DNA of 22,819 nt, taken from an uncultured Ruminococcus sp. Its GTDB lineage: Bacteria; Bacillota; Clostridia; Oscillospirales; Ruminococcaceae. How positions within the stretch are numbered: position 1 is the first letter of the stretch; each line of letters opens with the position of its first letter. Where the stretch lies: NCBI GenBank assembly GCA_947173865.1, contig CAMWGS010000007.1:1-22819 (forward strand), written 5' to 3'. The translations under genes and the position numbers were made by a program. Under the pieces are notes generated by a model. It saw nothing but the letters and a program-made list of their open reading frames with translations, ran no database searches and was not told where the DNA came from. Shown here piece after piece: positions 14,208 through 22,145 of this stretch.

Positions 14208-14241
14208 CAAAAAAGCTCCGCATAAAAAATGCAGAGCTTTT
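14208..14241 (-). terminator. Terminator downstream of the cytidylate-kinase-like gene
   Basis: On the minus strand AAAAGCTCTGCAT and ATGCGGAGCTTTT pair with one mismatch around a T-rich loop and end in a TTTTTTG run. It separates the kinase-like gene from the DUF421 operon. Confidence 0.8.
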
Positions 14242-14259
14242 CTGAAAAAAAGAGAGATA

Positions 14260-14325
14260 TTTTCAGTGAGTATCTGAAAAAATGTCTTAAATCAGACAGC
14301 TTTTCAGGTACTCACCAGTACCTGA
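14260..14325 (-). repeat. Two inverted repeats after the cytidylate-kinase-like gene
   Basis: TTTTCAG/CTGAAAA (14260-14266 and 14274-14280) and the stronger TCAGGTACT/AGTACCTGA (14304-14312 and 14317-14325, loop CACC) lie between the gene's stop and its terminator. Neither has a T-tract, so they may be 3' stabilisers or protein sites. Confidence 0.5.
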
Positions 14326-14331
14326 TATTAT

Positions 14332-14952
14332 TTATTTGAATTTTTTATTATATTCATTATAGGCTTTTACTATTATTTCCGCACAGAGTTCGTCACCAAG
14401 TTCGGCACTGTTCAGACATAAAGAATACTGGTCTTTATCCTGCCATATTCTTCCTGTATTTACATTATAGAAAGTCTCACGGCGTTTGTCGGCTTTTTTC
14501 ATAATGTTTTCAGCCTTGTTTTCGGGTATGCCGTAATCTTTCACAGCTCTTTTGATACGTTCTTCAACGGGTGCGTATATATACACACTGAAACAGCCCT
14601 TATCTTCGAGAACATAACTTCCGCATCTGCCTACAAGCACAAAACTGTTTTCAGATTCGGCAATTTCGTTTATAATACGGCTTTCCATAAGAAAAACCTT
14701 GTCTGACAAAGGGAGATTATCTTCCATTGAACGTGCTGGGTTAGCCGACATAAGAAGTGAATACAGGAAACTTGTCGGAACATTTTCCTCAGCCGTTTCG
14801 AGATGTTCGGCAGCAATTCCGCATCTTTCGGCTGTCATGTCAAGAATCTGTCTGTTGTAGCAATTTATTCCGAGTTTTTCAGCAGTAAGTTTTCCAATAA
14901 TACTGCCACCGCTTCCGTATTGGCGTTCTATTGTTATTATTTTCTTCTTCAT
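14332..14952 (-). CDS. Cytidylate-kinase-like P-loop protein
   Basis: The 206-residue protein opens MKKKIITIERQYGSGGSIIG, the glycine-rich nucleotide-binding loop of the cytidylate-kinase-like family (Cytidylate_kin2). Later motifs are CYNRQILDM, SFVLVGRCGSYVL and VYIYAPVEERIKRAV, the last matching the start of the lid region, and there is a KADKRRETFYN segment. Members are small P-loop kinases related to CMP kinase; most have not been assayed, and this is not the canonical cmk. AGGAGGT lies about eight bases before the ATG. It is probably transcribed alone; its promoter was not clear in the A/T-rich upstream region. Confidence 0.9.
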   Translation of the reverse strand: MKKKIITIERQYGSGGSIIGKLTAEKLGINCYNRQILDMTAERCGIAAEHLETAEENVPTSFLYSLLMSANPARSMEDNLPLSDKVFLMESRIINEIAESENSFVLVGRCGSYVLEDKGCFSVYIYAPVEERIKRAVKDYGIPENKAENIMKKADKRRETFYNVNTGRIWQDKDQYSLCLNSAELGDELCAEIIVKAYNEYNKKFK

Positions 14953-15152
14953 TGGAAAATTACCTCCTGATGTGATTTTGTTTACAGTTATATTATACCA
15001 TATTATGCATAAAATTCAAGAACAAAAACAAAAATAATTGTGATATTTATTATTTTCTATGTTTTAGACAATGTAAAGATAATAAGGTTGTGCAATATGA
15101 CAATAAATCCGTCAGTATTTTTGCTTAAAAATTATTACATCAGAATATACAT

Positions 15153-16400
15153 TTAGGTAAAATCTTCCCGTTTTATTTCAAGAATGACTTTTTCAACAGT
15201 CTGCTCGTTTACCTTTGAGGCGGTAAGACGGAAAATGCCTGTTTCAGCCGTTTCATTGTTTTCGGGGATATGCTCCATAACTTCCGTGACCCAACCACCG
15301 ACGGAATTATATTCAGTTTGTACAAGTTCATCGTCAAGACCAAGCTGTTCAAGCATATCATTTATACTCATATCACCTGCAATTTCAAATTTATCGGGTG
15401 TAAGCTTTACTATTCTTGCAACAATTTCGTCGTCCTCGTCATAGATTTCCCCGACAAGTTCTTCAATTATATCTTCGAGTGTTACAATACCTTTTGTACC
15501 GCCGTACTGGTCAACTACAACGGCAAGATGTACCTTTGAACGCTGCATATCACGCATTGCTTCACTTATGAGTTTAATATCGGCTATGTGCGGTACTTCC
15601 TGAATGATAGACGTTATGTCACATTTTCCCTCTGTAAGCATCTTGAAAAATGCCTTGTTTGTTATAATTCCCACTATGTCATCAAGACTTTTTTCATAAA
15701 CGGGTAGTCTTGAATACATTTCGGTTGTGAAAATTTTCTTTATCTCGTCTATTTCCGCACCGATTTCAACACCCACTACTTTTACTCTCGGAATAAGAAT
15801 CTCGTCAACTGATATTTCGTCAAATTCCAAAGCACTTTTTACAAGTTCGCTTTCCTGCTCCTCAATAACGCCCTGTTCCTCTATTTCGTCAATCATATAT
15901 TTCAGTTCGTCCTCTGTAACGCTCGGTGCTTCCTCACCCGACGAAAGAAGTGACGAAATTTTATTGAGAATCCAGACGGCAGGTTTCAGAACAGTGACCA
16001 GCACTGAAAGCGGTGAAGAAAAAAGAAGTGCGAGTTTTTCGGCATTTTTCTTTGCGTACGACTTCGGAAGAACTTCACAGAAAACAAGTACAAGAATTGT
16101 AATCACAGCAGTTGAAATTGCTGCACCGTTACTGCCGAAAATGCTGACAAACAAAAGTGTGCTGACTGACGAGGTTGCGATATTTACAATATTGTTTCCG
16201 ATAAGTACGGCAGTAAGAACTTCGTCAAACTTATTGGCAAGCCTGATAGCCTTTGAAGCTTTTTTGTTTCCCTGAGCCTCATAATTTTTAAGTCTCAGCT
16301 TGTTTACGCTTGAATATGCGGTTTCTGTACTTGAAAAGAGTGCGGAAAAAATCATCATAATAATGACAAGTACTATTTTCCATAAATCTGAATTATCCAT
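15153..16400 (-). CDS. CNNM/CorC-type (hemolysin-family) membrane protein with CBS pair
   Basis: The 415-residue protein has the full family layout. A DUF21/CNNM transmembrane domain (about 1-170) includes FSALFSSTETAYSSVNKLRL, VLIGNNIVNIATS and EVLPKSYAKKNA. Two CBS motifs (about 205-325) include PVYEKSLDDIVGIITNK and VVDQYGGTKGIVTLEDIIEE, and a CorC/HlyC C-terminal domain spans about 335-412. Related proteins are implicated in magnesium or cobalt efflux, with CBS domains sensing nucleotide or Mg-ATP; the older name hemolysin is misleading. AAAGG precedes the ATG. It stands alone; no riboswitch was seen in the about 130 bases before it. Confidence 0.95.
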   Translation of the reverse strand: MDNSDLWKIVLVIIMMIFSALFSSTETAYSSVNKLRLKNYEAQGNKKASKAIRLANKFDEVLTAVLIGNNIVNIATSSVSTLLFVSIFGSNGAAISTAVITILVLVFCEVLPKSYAKKNAEKLALLFSSPLSVLVTVLKPAVWILNKISSLLSSGEEAPSVTEDELKYMIDEIEEQGVIEEQESELVKSALEFDEISVDEILIPRVKVVGVEIGAEIDEIKKIFTTEMYSRLPVYEKSLDDIVGIITNKAFFKMLTEGKCDITSIIQEVPHIADIKLISEAMRDMQRSKVHLAVVVDQYGGTKGIVTLEDIIEELVGEIYDEDDEIVARIVKLTPDKFEIAGDMSINDMLEQLGLDDELVQTEYNSVGGWVTEVMEHIPENNETAETGIFRLTASKVNEQTVEKVILEIKREDFT

Positions 16401-16479
16401 AGTGAACCTTTCTTATATTAATTTATTACAAACTATATTCTACCATATTATATTTAATAATGCAAGTGTATCAGAAAAC

Positions 16480-16508
16480 AAAAAAGCCCTCCCGAAAGAG
16501 AGCTTTTT
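16480..16508 (-). terminator. Terminator after pckG
   Basis: On the minus strand AAAAAGCTCTC and GAGGGCTTTTT pair (one T-G) around TTTCGG and end in a T-run. The same loop appears in the rplL terminator and in the terminator at 22146. Confidence 0.88.
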
Positions 16509-16527
16509 GTATATAAAACATAAAGAA

Positions 16528-18330
16528 TTACTTGTTGAGTCTTGCCTCAATCTTATCAAGTTCTTCATAGAGAGCCTTAGGAACGTTACCGCCCTTAGCA
16601 GCGATATCATCATTGTAATATCTGCGCATTTCAGCGATTTCCTTAGTCCAGAGTTCCTTGTCAACTGCAAGAAGCTTATCCATGATTTCAGGAGTAACTT
16701 CGTCTTCGATACCTGAAACGTTGATGTCCTCTTTCTTAGGAAGATAACCGATAGCTGTTTCCTCAGCGTCAACAGTTCCTTCACATCTCTTGATAATCCA
16801 GTCAAGGACTCTCATGTTATCGCCGAAACCTGGCCAGATGAAGTTACCGTTTTCGTCCTGCTTGAACCAGTTAACGTTGAAAATCTTAGGAGCCTTGTCG
16901 CCGAGCTTTTCGCCCATTTCGAGCCAGTGAGCCCAGTAGTCGCCAACGTTGTAACCGATGAACGGCTTCATAGCCATCGGGTCGTGACGGAGAACGCCTA
17001 CAGCACCTGTTGCAGCAGCAGTTGTTTCAGAAGAAACAGCTGAACCGATGTAAGTACCGTGTGTCCAGTCAAATGACTGATAAACGAGAGGAGTTGTGGA
17101 AGCACGTCTGCCACCGAAGATAATAGCAGAAATCGGAACACCTGCGGGGTTGTTGAACTCAGATGAGAGACAAGGACAGTTTTCAGCAGGAGCTGTGAAA
17201 CGTGAGTTGGGGTGAGCAAGAGTGTTTCCTGCTTCTGTATACTCAACACCGTTAACTTTTGCACCCTTCCATTCTGTTGCATCAACAGGAGGATTCTTGT
17301 CGAGCTTTTCCCACCATACAGTACCTTCAGCGTTGTTAAGAGCAACGTTTGTGAAGATAGTGTTCTTCATTGTGCAGTGGAGAGCATTGGGGTTGGACTT
17401 TTCGTTAGTTCCGGGAGCAACACCGAAGAAACCGTTTTCGGGGTTAATAGCATAAAGTCTGCCGTCCTCACCGGGCTTCATCCATGCAATATCGTCACCT
17501 ACTGTGAATACTTCATAGCCGTCCTTCTTGTATCCCTCAGGCGGAATAAGCATAGCAAGGTTTGTCTTACCGCAGGCAGACGGGAAAGCAGCTGTGATAT
17601 ACTTGATTTCACCGTCAGGCTTCTTAACGCCGAGAATAAGCATATGTTCAGCCATCCAGCCTTCATTCTTACCCTGGAATGAAGCAATACGGAGTGCGAA
17701 ACACTTCTTACCGAGAAGAACGTTTCCACCGTATGCAGAGTTGATAGACCAGATTGTGTTGTCCTCAGGGAACTGTACAATATATCTTTCTTCAGGGTTA
17801 ACGTCAGCTTTTGAGTGGAGACCTCTTACGAAGTCATTGGAAACGTCGCCGAGATTCTTGAAAGCTTCTGCACCCATTCTTGTCATGATGTTCATATTGA
17901 GAACAACATAGATAGAGTCAGTAACTTCAACGCCTACCTTAGCGAGAGGTGAGCCGATAGGACCCATTGAATAAGGAATAACGTACATTGTTCTGCCCTT
18001 CATAACTCCGTCATAGAGCTTTGAAAGCTTAGCATACATTTCCTGAGGGTCGCACCAGTTGTTAGTCGGACCTGCGTCCTCTTTGTTTCTTGTGCAGATG
18101 AAAGTTCTGTCCTCAACACGAGCAACGTCGTTGGGGTTAGTTCTGTGATAGAGACAGCCAGGAAGCTTTTCCTGATTGAGTTCAATCATTTCACCTGTTT
18201 CAATAGTTTCCTTTCTGAGTGCGTTGAGCTGTTCTTCAGAACCGTCAATCCACACAACGTTGTCGGGCTTACAGAGAGCAACCATCTCTTCAACCCAGTT
18301 GAGAACATTCTGGTTGTTTGTCAGTGACAT
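16528..18330 (-). CDS. pckG: Phosphoenolpyruvate carboxykinase (GTP)
   Basis: The 600-residue protein matches the GTP-dependent class in length and motifs. It has the P-loop FPSACGKTNLAM (about 249-260), the metal-binding TVGDDIAWMKPG (Asp279/Asp280), RNKEDAGPTNNW and FGGRRASTTPLVY, which carries the cysteine-free version of the GTP-class loop. It interconverts oxaloacetate plus GTP with PEP plus CO2 plus GDP. In saccharolytic rumen and gut anaerobes it often runs towards oxaloacetate, fixing CO2 for succinate formation; that direction is inferred from lifestyle. AGGAGG lies about eight bases before the ATG. A perfect consensus promoter and a hairpin-containing leader of about 95 bases suggest strong expression. 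Confidence 0.98.
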   Translation of the reverse strand: MSLTNNQNVLNWVEEMVALCKPDNVVWIDGSEEQLNALRKETIETGEMIELNQEKLPGCLYHRTNPNDVARVEDRTFICTRNKEDAGPTNNWCDPQEMYAKLSKLYDGVMKGRTMYVIPYSMGPIGSPLAKVGVEVTDSIYVVLNMNIMTRMGAEAFKNLGDVSNDFVRGLHSKADVNPEERYIVQFPEDNTIWSINSAYGGNVLLGKKCFALRIASFQGKNEGWMAEHMLILGVKKPDGEIKYITAAFPSACGKTNLAMLIPPEGYKKDGYEVFTVGDDIAWMKPGEDGRLYAINPENGFFGVAPGTNEKSNPNALHCTMKNTIFTNVALNNAEGTVWWEKLDKNPPVDATEWKGAKVNGVEYTEAGNTLAHPNSRFTAPAENCPCLSSEFNNPAGVPISAIIFGGRRASTTPLVYQSFDWTHGTYIGSAVSSETTAAATGAVGVLRHDPMAMKPFIGYNVGDYWAHWLEMGEKLGDKAPKIFNVNWFKQDENGNFIWPGFGDNMRVLDWIIKRCEGTVDAEETAIGYLPKKEDINVSGIEDEVTPEIMDKLLAVDKELWTKEIAEMRRYYNDDIAAKGGNVPKALYEELDKIEARLNK

Positions 18331-18339
18331 CGTATTATA

Positions 18340-18420
18340 CCTCCTAAAAAATTAATCTTTTTAATGTTGCAGAAGACACATTCATGCTTCTGTATACGAA
18401 ACGTCTGAAAAAATCAATCG
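18340..18420 (-). promoter_or_regulatory. Hairpin-containing 5' leader of pckG
   Basis: On the minus strand GAAACG pairs with CGTTTC, followed by CAGAAG pairing with CTTCTG around CATGAATGTGT. Both lie between the promoter and the ribosome binding site. They may stabilise the message; no known regulatory class is recognised. Confidence 0.4.
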
Positions 18421-18433
18421 TTTCTCTAATACT

Positions 18434-18462
18434 ATTATATACAATTTATGTCAAGCTGTCAA
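18434..18462 (-). promoter_or_regulatory. Consensus promoter of pckG
   Basis: The minus strand has TTGACA (18457-18462), a 17-base spacer and TATAAT (18434-18439). A second TTGACA lies eight bases further downstream, within the spacer. Confidence 0.9.
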
Positions 18463-18516
18463 TAGTCCACGTGATATTTTTTTAACATACCAGTATATAT
18501 TTTGTATTTCGGGTCA

Positions 18517-18545
18517 TTGACATATGATATAGCCTGTATTATAAT
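18517..18545 (+). promoter_or_regulatory. Consensus promoter of hsdS
   Basis: TTGACA (18517-18522), a 17-base spacer and TATAAT (18540-18545) on the plus strand, divergent from the pckG promoter. The orphan hsdS thus appears to have its own strong promoter. Confidence 0.88.
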
Positions 18546-18608
18546 GATTATATATTATGTGCAATTTTATAAAAAAATTAATGCATATATAATAAGGAGG
18601 GCTGTTTA

Positions 18609-19742
18609 ATGAGTAAGTGGAAAACTGTCAGACTTGGTGAAATTTGTTCCTTAAATATGGGACAGTCACCTAAATCTGATACATATAATAATAATGGTAT
18701 GGGTATACCTTTTTTTCAAGGAAATGCTGATTTTGGTGCTATAAACCCCAATATTAATCACTGGTGTTCTGAACCCGTTAAAATTGCAAATGTTGATGAT
18801 ATATTAATTTCAGTTCGTGCACCAGTGGGTGCTTTGAATATTGCAAATTTTAAATGCTGTATAGGCAGAGGATTAGCTTCGATTACAGTCGATAAAAGTA
18901 TTGCAGAAAGAAACTTTATATGGTATATGCTTAAAAGTAAGATTGATGAATTACAATCTAAAAGTAATGGCTCTACATTTAAAGCTATAAATAAAACAAC
19001 TCTATATGATGTTACCTTTCCGCTTCCACCTCTTGAAATTCAGAAGCAGATAGCCTCAAGCCTCGACAAAGTAACACACATTATAGACCTTTGTAATGCT
19101 ATTATTGAAAAAATGGATTTTCTTGTTAAAGCGAAGTTTGTAGAGATGTTTGGAGGAATTAATAATTCTAATTTATATCCATATCATTCAGTTGATACAT
19201 TTACAAATGTAACAAGTGGTGGAACACCTGAAAGAAAAAATAATGATTATTGGGATAACGGCTTGATACCATGGATTAAAACTACTGAATTACATAATAA
19301 CGTGATTTGTGAAGCGGAAGAAAGTATTACAGAAAAAGGATTAAATGAATCATCTGCAAAATTAGTTCCAAAGGGTACAATCTTAATTGCAATGTATGGT
19401 CAAGGAAAAACAAGAGGAATGACAGCTTTACTTGACATTGAATCATCTACCAATCAAGCTTGTGCATGTATTCTTCCATGTGATAAACTTAATACAATAT
19501 ATCTATGGCAATATTTTGTTTTATCGTATGATAAACTAAGAGATTTGGCAAAAGGAGGAAATCAACCAAATCTTAACGTAAATATTATTAAGAAATTTCC
19601 TGTTTTAGTTCCACCAATAACTTTACAAGAACAATTTGCCAATTTTGTAGAAAAGACCGATAACTCAAAATCAGCAGTTAAACAAATACTTGAAAAGGCT
19701 GAAATACTCAAAAAATCACTTATGCAAGAATATTTCAAATAA
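18609..19742 (+). CDS. hsdS: Solitary type I restriction-modification specificity subunit
   Basis: The 377-residue protein has the complete two-half HsdS structure. Target recognition domain 1 (about 1-138) ends in TFPLPPLEIQKQIASSLDKV and a spacer helix (about 143-182, ending KFVEMFGG). Domain 2 (about 190-335) ends in VLVPPITLQEQFANFVEKTD and the final helix. Each domain would read half of a bipartite target for a type I methyltransferase or endonuclease. No hsdM or hsdR lies within this window; neighbours are housekeeping genes (pckG and rpsT). AAGGAGGG precedes the ATG, and a promoter and terminator are present, so it is probably expressed. It looks more A/T-rich than its neighbours (many ATA, TTA and AAT codons), suggesting horizontal acquisition. 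It may act with an M subunit encoded elsewhere. Confidence 0.95.
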   Translation: MSKWKTVRLGEICSLNMGQSPKSDTYNNNGMGIPFFQGNADFGAINPNINHWCSEPVKIANVDDILISVRAPVGALNIANFKCCIGRGLASITVDKSIAERNFIWYMLKSKIDELQSKSNGSTFKAINKTTLYDVTFPLPPLEIQKQIASSLDKVTHIIDLCNAIIEKMDFLVKAKFVEMFGGINNSNLYPYHSVDTFTNVTSGGTPERKNNDYWDNGLIPWIKTTELHNNVICEAEESITEKGLNESSAKLVPKGTILIAMYGQGKTRGMTALLDIESSTNQACACILPCDKLNTIYLWQYFVLSYDKLRDLAKGGNQPNLNVNIIKKFPVLVPPITLQEQFANFVEKTDNSKSAVKQILEKAEILKKSLMQEYFK

Positions 19743-19788
19743 ATAAAAATTCCCTGCCGACCGTGAGTTGTCGCAGGGAATATTTTTT
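19743..19788. terminator. Bidirectional terminator between hsdS and rpsT
   Basis: ATTCCCTGC (19749-19757) pairs with GCAGGGAAT (19773-19781), with further GAC/GTC pairing inside. The plus strand continues ATTTTTT and the minus strand TTTTATTT, so it can serve both convergent genes. Confidence 0.85.
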
Positions 19789-19808
19789 GCATTTTATCAG
19801 TAAAAAGA

Positions 19809-20057
19809 TTAGCCGGCAGCGTTGAGCTTCTTAGCAAGCTGAGACTTTTTTCTTGCAGCCTTATTCTTATGCATAAGACCCTTAGCACAAGCCTGGTCTA
19901 CTCTCTTGATAGCTACCTTGATAGCTTCTTCCTTGTTTTCAACAGCGTTATCAGCGTTCTTGAGAACAGTCTTGAGATTTGACTTTCTTGCCTTGTTGGC
20001 AGCAGCTTTAGTTGCGTTAACCTTAACTCTCTTCTTGGCAGATTTAATGTTTGGCAT
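19809..20057 (-). CDS. rpsT: 30S ribosomal protein S20
   Basis: The 82-residue basic protein begins MPNIKSAKKRVKVNATKAAA and contains KSNLKTVLKNA and GLMHKNKAARKKSQLAKKLN, the standard S20 pattern of helices that bind 16S rRNA near the bottom of the 30S body. AAGGAGGTG lies about seven bases before the ATG. It is divergent from gpr, the arrangement also known in Bacillus. A leader of about 120 bases with two hairpins lies upstream, which could allow autogenous control. Confidence 0.98.
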   Translation of the reverse strand: MPNIKSAKKRVKVNATKAAANKARKSNLKTVLKNADNAVENKEEAIKVAIKRVDQACAKGLMHKNKAARKKSQLAKKLNAAG

Positions 20058-20081
20058 TTTGTTACACCTCCTTGAATCTCA

Positions 20082-20166
20082 CGGACTGTATAAAACGTCC
20101 GCATTTTACAGATAATAAGCGTACAGAATAAAATCCGCACACTCCGGCAGGTGCAACGCACACCTG
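20082..20166 (-). promoter_or_regulatory. Structured 5' leader of rpsT
   Basis: On the minus strand CAGGTG/CACCTG (20148-20166, loop TGCGTTG) forms one hairpin. CGGAC/GTCCG (20082-20101) forms another directly before the ribosome binding site. A translation-control role by S20 is possible but unproven. Confidence 0.4.
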
Positions 20167-20185
20167 TCCTACTGAGACAATAACA

Positions 20186-20214
20186 ATTATAACATTTTCT
20201 GACGCATTTTGCAA
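20186..20214 (-). promoter_or_regulatory. Promoter of rpsT
   Basis: The minus strand has TTGCAA (20209-20214), a 17-base spacer and TATAAT (20186-20191), preceded by TG to give an extended -10. Confidence 0.75.
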
Positions 20215-20288
20215 TAGGCAAAACCGAAATAATATGACAGATTTTTTTCCACAATTAAAGCATATTGCACAACAGGAGGAGTTTTTTT

Positions 20289-21134
20289 ATGAATATACGC
20301 ACAGACCTTGCACTTGAACATTTTCCCGACGGTGACAGTTCCGAAAAAGTCCGTATCAATACACGCAGAGGCACTTTCAGTATAACGGAAATCGTACTTA
20401 ACGATGACAGCTATACCGAAACTCTCGGAAAAGGCAAAGGTCGCTATGTAACGCTTGAAGGGCAGGATTTAACGGTTTTTTCGGATTCATATGAAAATAT
20501 GGTCAGCGAACTTGCACAGGAACTTATAAAATTCATTCCCGACGGTGATATACTTGTTGTCGGACTTGGAAACAGCGATATCACTCCCGACGCACTCGGT
20601 CCTGCCGTAACATCAAAAATACTGGCCACACGTCACCTTGAAAAAGAACTTGAAAACGAAACAGACCTCTTTCTTAAATCACTACGCCGTGTAAGTGTAT
20701 TTGCAGGCGGTGTACTCGGACAGACGGGCATAGAAACAGCCGAAATAATCCGTGCAGTATGCAAGGAGATAAAACCCGACGGAATAATAGCTGTTGATGC
20801 TCTGGCGTGTTCGGACGTGAGACGGCTCGGAACAACAATTCAGATTTCAGATGCGGGAATTTCTCCGGGAAGCGGAGTGGCAAACGCAAGAAAAGAACTC
20901 TCCGAAAAGCTTTTCGGCATACCTGTTATTGCGGTCGGAGTACCGACGGTAGTAGATATGTATACAATAGTAAGAAATTTTACCGACGGCGATTTTAATG
21001 ACATTCCAAACATGATGGTAACTTCCCGTGAAATTGACAGGCTTATTGAACGCTCGGCACAGCTTATCTCTTTCGGGATTAATCTTGCACTTCAGCCATC
21101 ACTTACTCTCGAAGATATAAAAGGATTATTCTGA
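20289..21134 (+). CDS. gpr: Spore germination protease GPR
   Basis: The product (281 residues from this ATG) begins MNIRTDLALE, the conserved N-terminal prosequence region of GPR. It carries VVGLGNSDITPDALGP (Asp101) and IIAVDALA (Asp170), positions corresponding to the conserved aspartates proposed for catalysis in family A25. GPR is made in the forespore as a zymogen and degrades small acid-soluble spore proteins at germination. An upstream TTG at 20265 would place the ribosome binding site AGGAGGAG inside the coding region, so I use the ATG at 20289. It is shorter than Bacillus GPR (about 370 residues), as in many Clostridia. No clear sigma-G promoter was found. Confidence 0.96.
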   Translation: MNIRTDLALEHFPDGDSSEKVRINTRRGTFSITEIVLNDDSYTETLGKGKGRYVTLEGQDLTVFSDSYENMVSELAQELIKFIPDGDILVVGLGNSDITPDALGPAVTSKILATRHLEKELENETDLFLKSLRRVSVFAGGVLGQTGIETAEIIRAVCKEIKPDGIIAVDALACSDVRRLGTTIQISDAGISPGSGVANARKELSEKLFGIPVIAVGVPTVVDMYTIVRNFTDGDFNDIPNMMVTSREIDRLIERSAQLISFGINLALQPSLTLEDIKGLF

Positions 21135-21135
21135 A

Positions 21136-22056
21136 TCAATAGCTGAATTCGCCGTTTCCGATAAACTCACGTACCATTGAATCATAAGGCACTGCCGAAC
21201 TTTCAAGCGGAACAAGATTTTCCATTACCTCTGTAACATCGGCAAGTTCAGAAATATCACTCATTTCACGAAGCTGACTCAGCAGGCTTTCACGGTAAAG
21301 ACTGAGTTCATATGACATAAATGTGTCAACATCATAGTCCGAACGGTGTTTATAGGGCATTATATACCTGTTTTCACCCTGTTCAACGCTTTCAAACATA
21401 TTCATGGTCTCACGGAGGGAACGCTGTCTGAAATTTCTGTCCCTAATCATACGTCGCATAAGACGGATTTTTGACGGGTGAAGAACAATGTCATTACAGG
21501 TTACACGTGTACGGACACTGACATAAATTTTACAGATTTCGTTGTCAGGAACTGTTATTACATCAGGGTTCAGAGCGTGTATACCTTCAAAAATCACAAG
21601 TTCGCCGTGTTTGCGACAGAAAGGTTTCCCCTCCTTTTCACGGGAGGAAGTTCCGAAGTTATACTTTGGAATTTCAACAGGTTCTCCCCTGCCGATTAAT
21701 TCAATATGAGCGTTCAGCAAATCCTTGTCAACACGCTGGGGTGATTCCAAATCCATTTTACCGAGTGCAGAAAGACGTTTTTCTTCTTCTGTAAGCGCAC
21801 AGAAATAATTGTCCATTGAAACGGTGTGTGTCTTGTGACCGAGTGCGGTGAGCATTTTTCCGATTGTAAGGGCGGTGGTGGTTTTGCCCGAACCAGAAGG
21901 CCCCGAAAGAACTATAACAGGACGTTCGCTCTGATGTTCGGCAATATCGGCAACAATTTTCTCCAGCCTGTATATATAGTCCTCATTTACTGATTTTACG
22001 TATTCCTGCGGATTTTTTTCTATTTCATAATTAATTCTTGTCACTTCTATATTCAT
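21136..22056 (-). CDS. PRK/uridine-kinase-like nucleoside kinase
   Basis: From the ATG at 22056 the product is 306 residues. It has a P-loop GPSGSGKTT (about 52-60), HTVSMDNYF (Asp82, the likely acceptor-activating acid), YNFGTSSREKEGKPF and ELVIFEGIHALNP, the order found in the phosphoribulokinase/uridine kinase family. It probably phosphorylates a nucleoside such as uridine with a nucleoside triphosphate; the substrate cannot be fixed from sequence. Upstream in-frame starts at 22122 and 22062 are rejected: the first lies in the -35 box, the second within two bases of AAAGGGG, whereas the chosen ATG is eight bases away. It is convergent with gpr, with a one-base gap and no terminator between them. 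Confidence 0.9.
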   Translation of the reverse strand: MNIEVTRINYEIEKNPQEYVKSVNEDYIYRLEKIVADIAEHQSERPVIVLSGPSGSGKTTTALTIGKMLTALGHKTHTVSMDNYFCALTEEEKRLSALGKMDLESPQRVDKDLLNAHIELIGRGEPVEIPKYNFGTSSREKEGKPFCRKHGELVIFEGIHALNPDVITVPDNEICKIYVSVRTRVTCNDIVLHPSKIRLMRRMIRDRNFRQRSLRETMNMFESVEQGENRYIMPYKHRSDYDVDTFMSYELSLYRESLLSQLREMSDISELADVTEVMENLVPLESSAVPYDSMVREFIGNGEFSY

Positions 22057-22086
22057 GAACATTTCCCCTTTGCTTATAAAATACAG

Positions 22087-22122
22087 TGATATAATTATAT
22101 CATATTTTCCATATGATTTCAA
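22087..22122 (-). promoter_or_regulatory. Promoter of the nucleoside kinase with overlapping palindrome
   Basis: The minus strand has TTGAAA (22117-22122), a 17-base spacer and TATAAT (22094-22099). The perfect 16-base palindrome TGATATAATTATATCA (22087-22102) covers the -10 box and could be an operator or simply A/T-rich coincidence. Confidence 0.65.
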
Positions 22123-22145
22123 CTGTTATTCTATGCATCAGTACA

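Noticed and set aside
14953..15152. Possible small gene or RNA in the spacer before the CNNM/CorC gene's end
   Set aside because: The 200 bases are A/T-rich with no ORF having a ribosome binding site, and no stable structure was seen.
18609..19742. Part of a complete restriction-modification or phage-defence island
   Set aside because: No hsdM, hsdR, integrase or other defence gene is found nearby; only the S subunit is present.
20265..20288. TTG start 24 bases upstream in gpr
   Set aside because: The intervening codons contain the AGGAGGAG ribosome binding site of the ATG at 20289.
22057..22122. N-terminal extension of the nucleoside kinase to an ATG at 22122
   Set aside because: It would begin in the -35 box and overlap the promoter and ribosome binding site; the ATG at 22056 has proper spacing.
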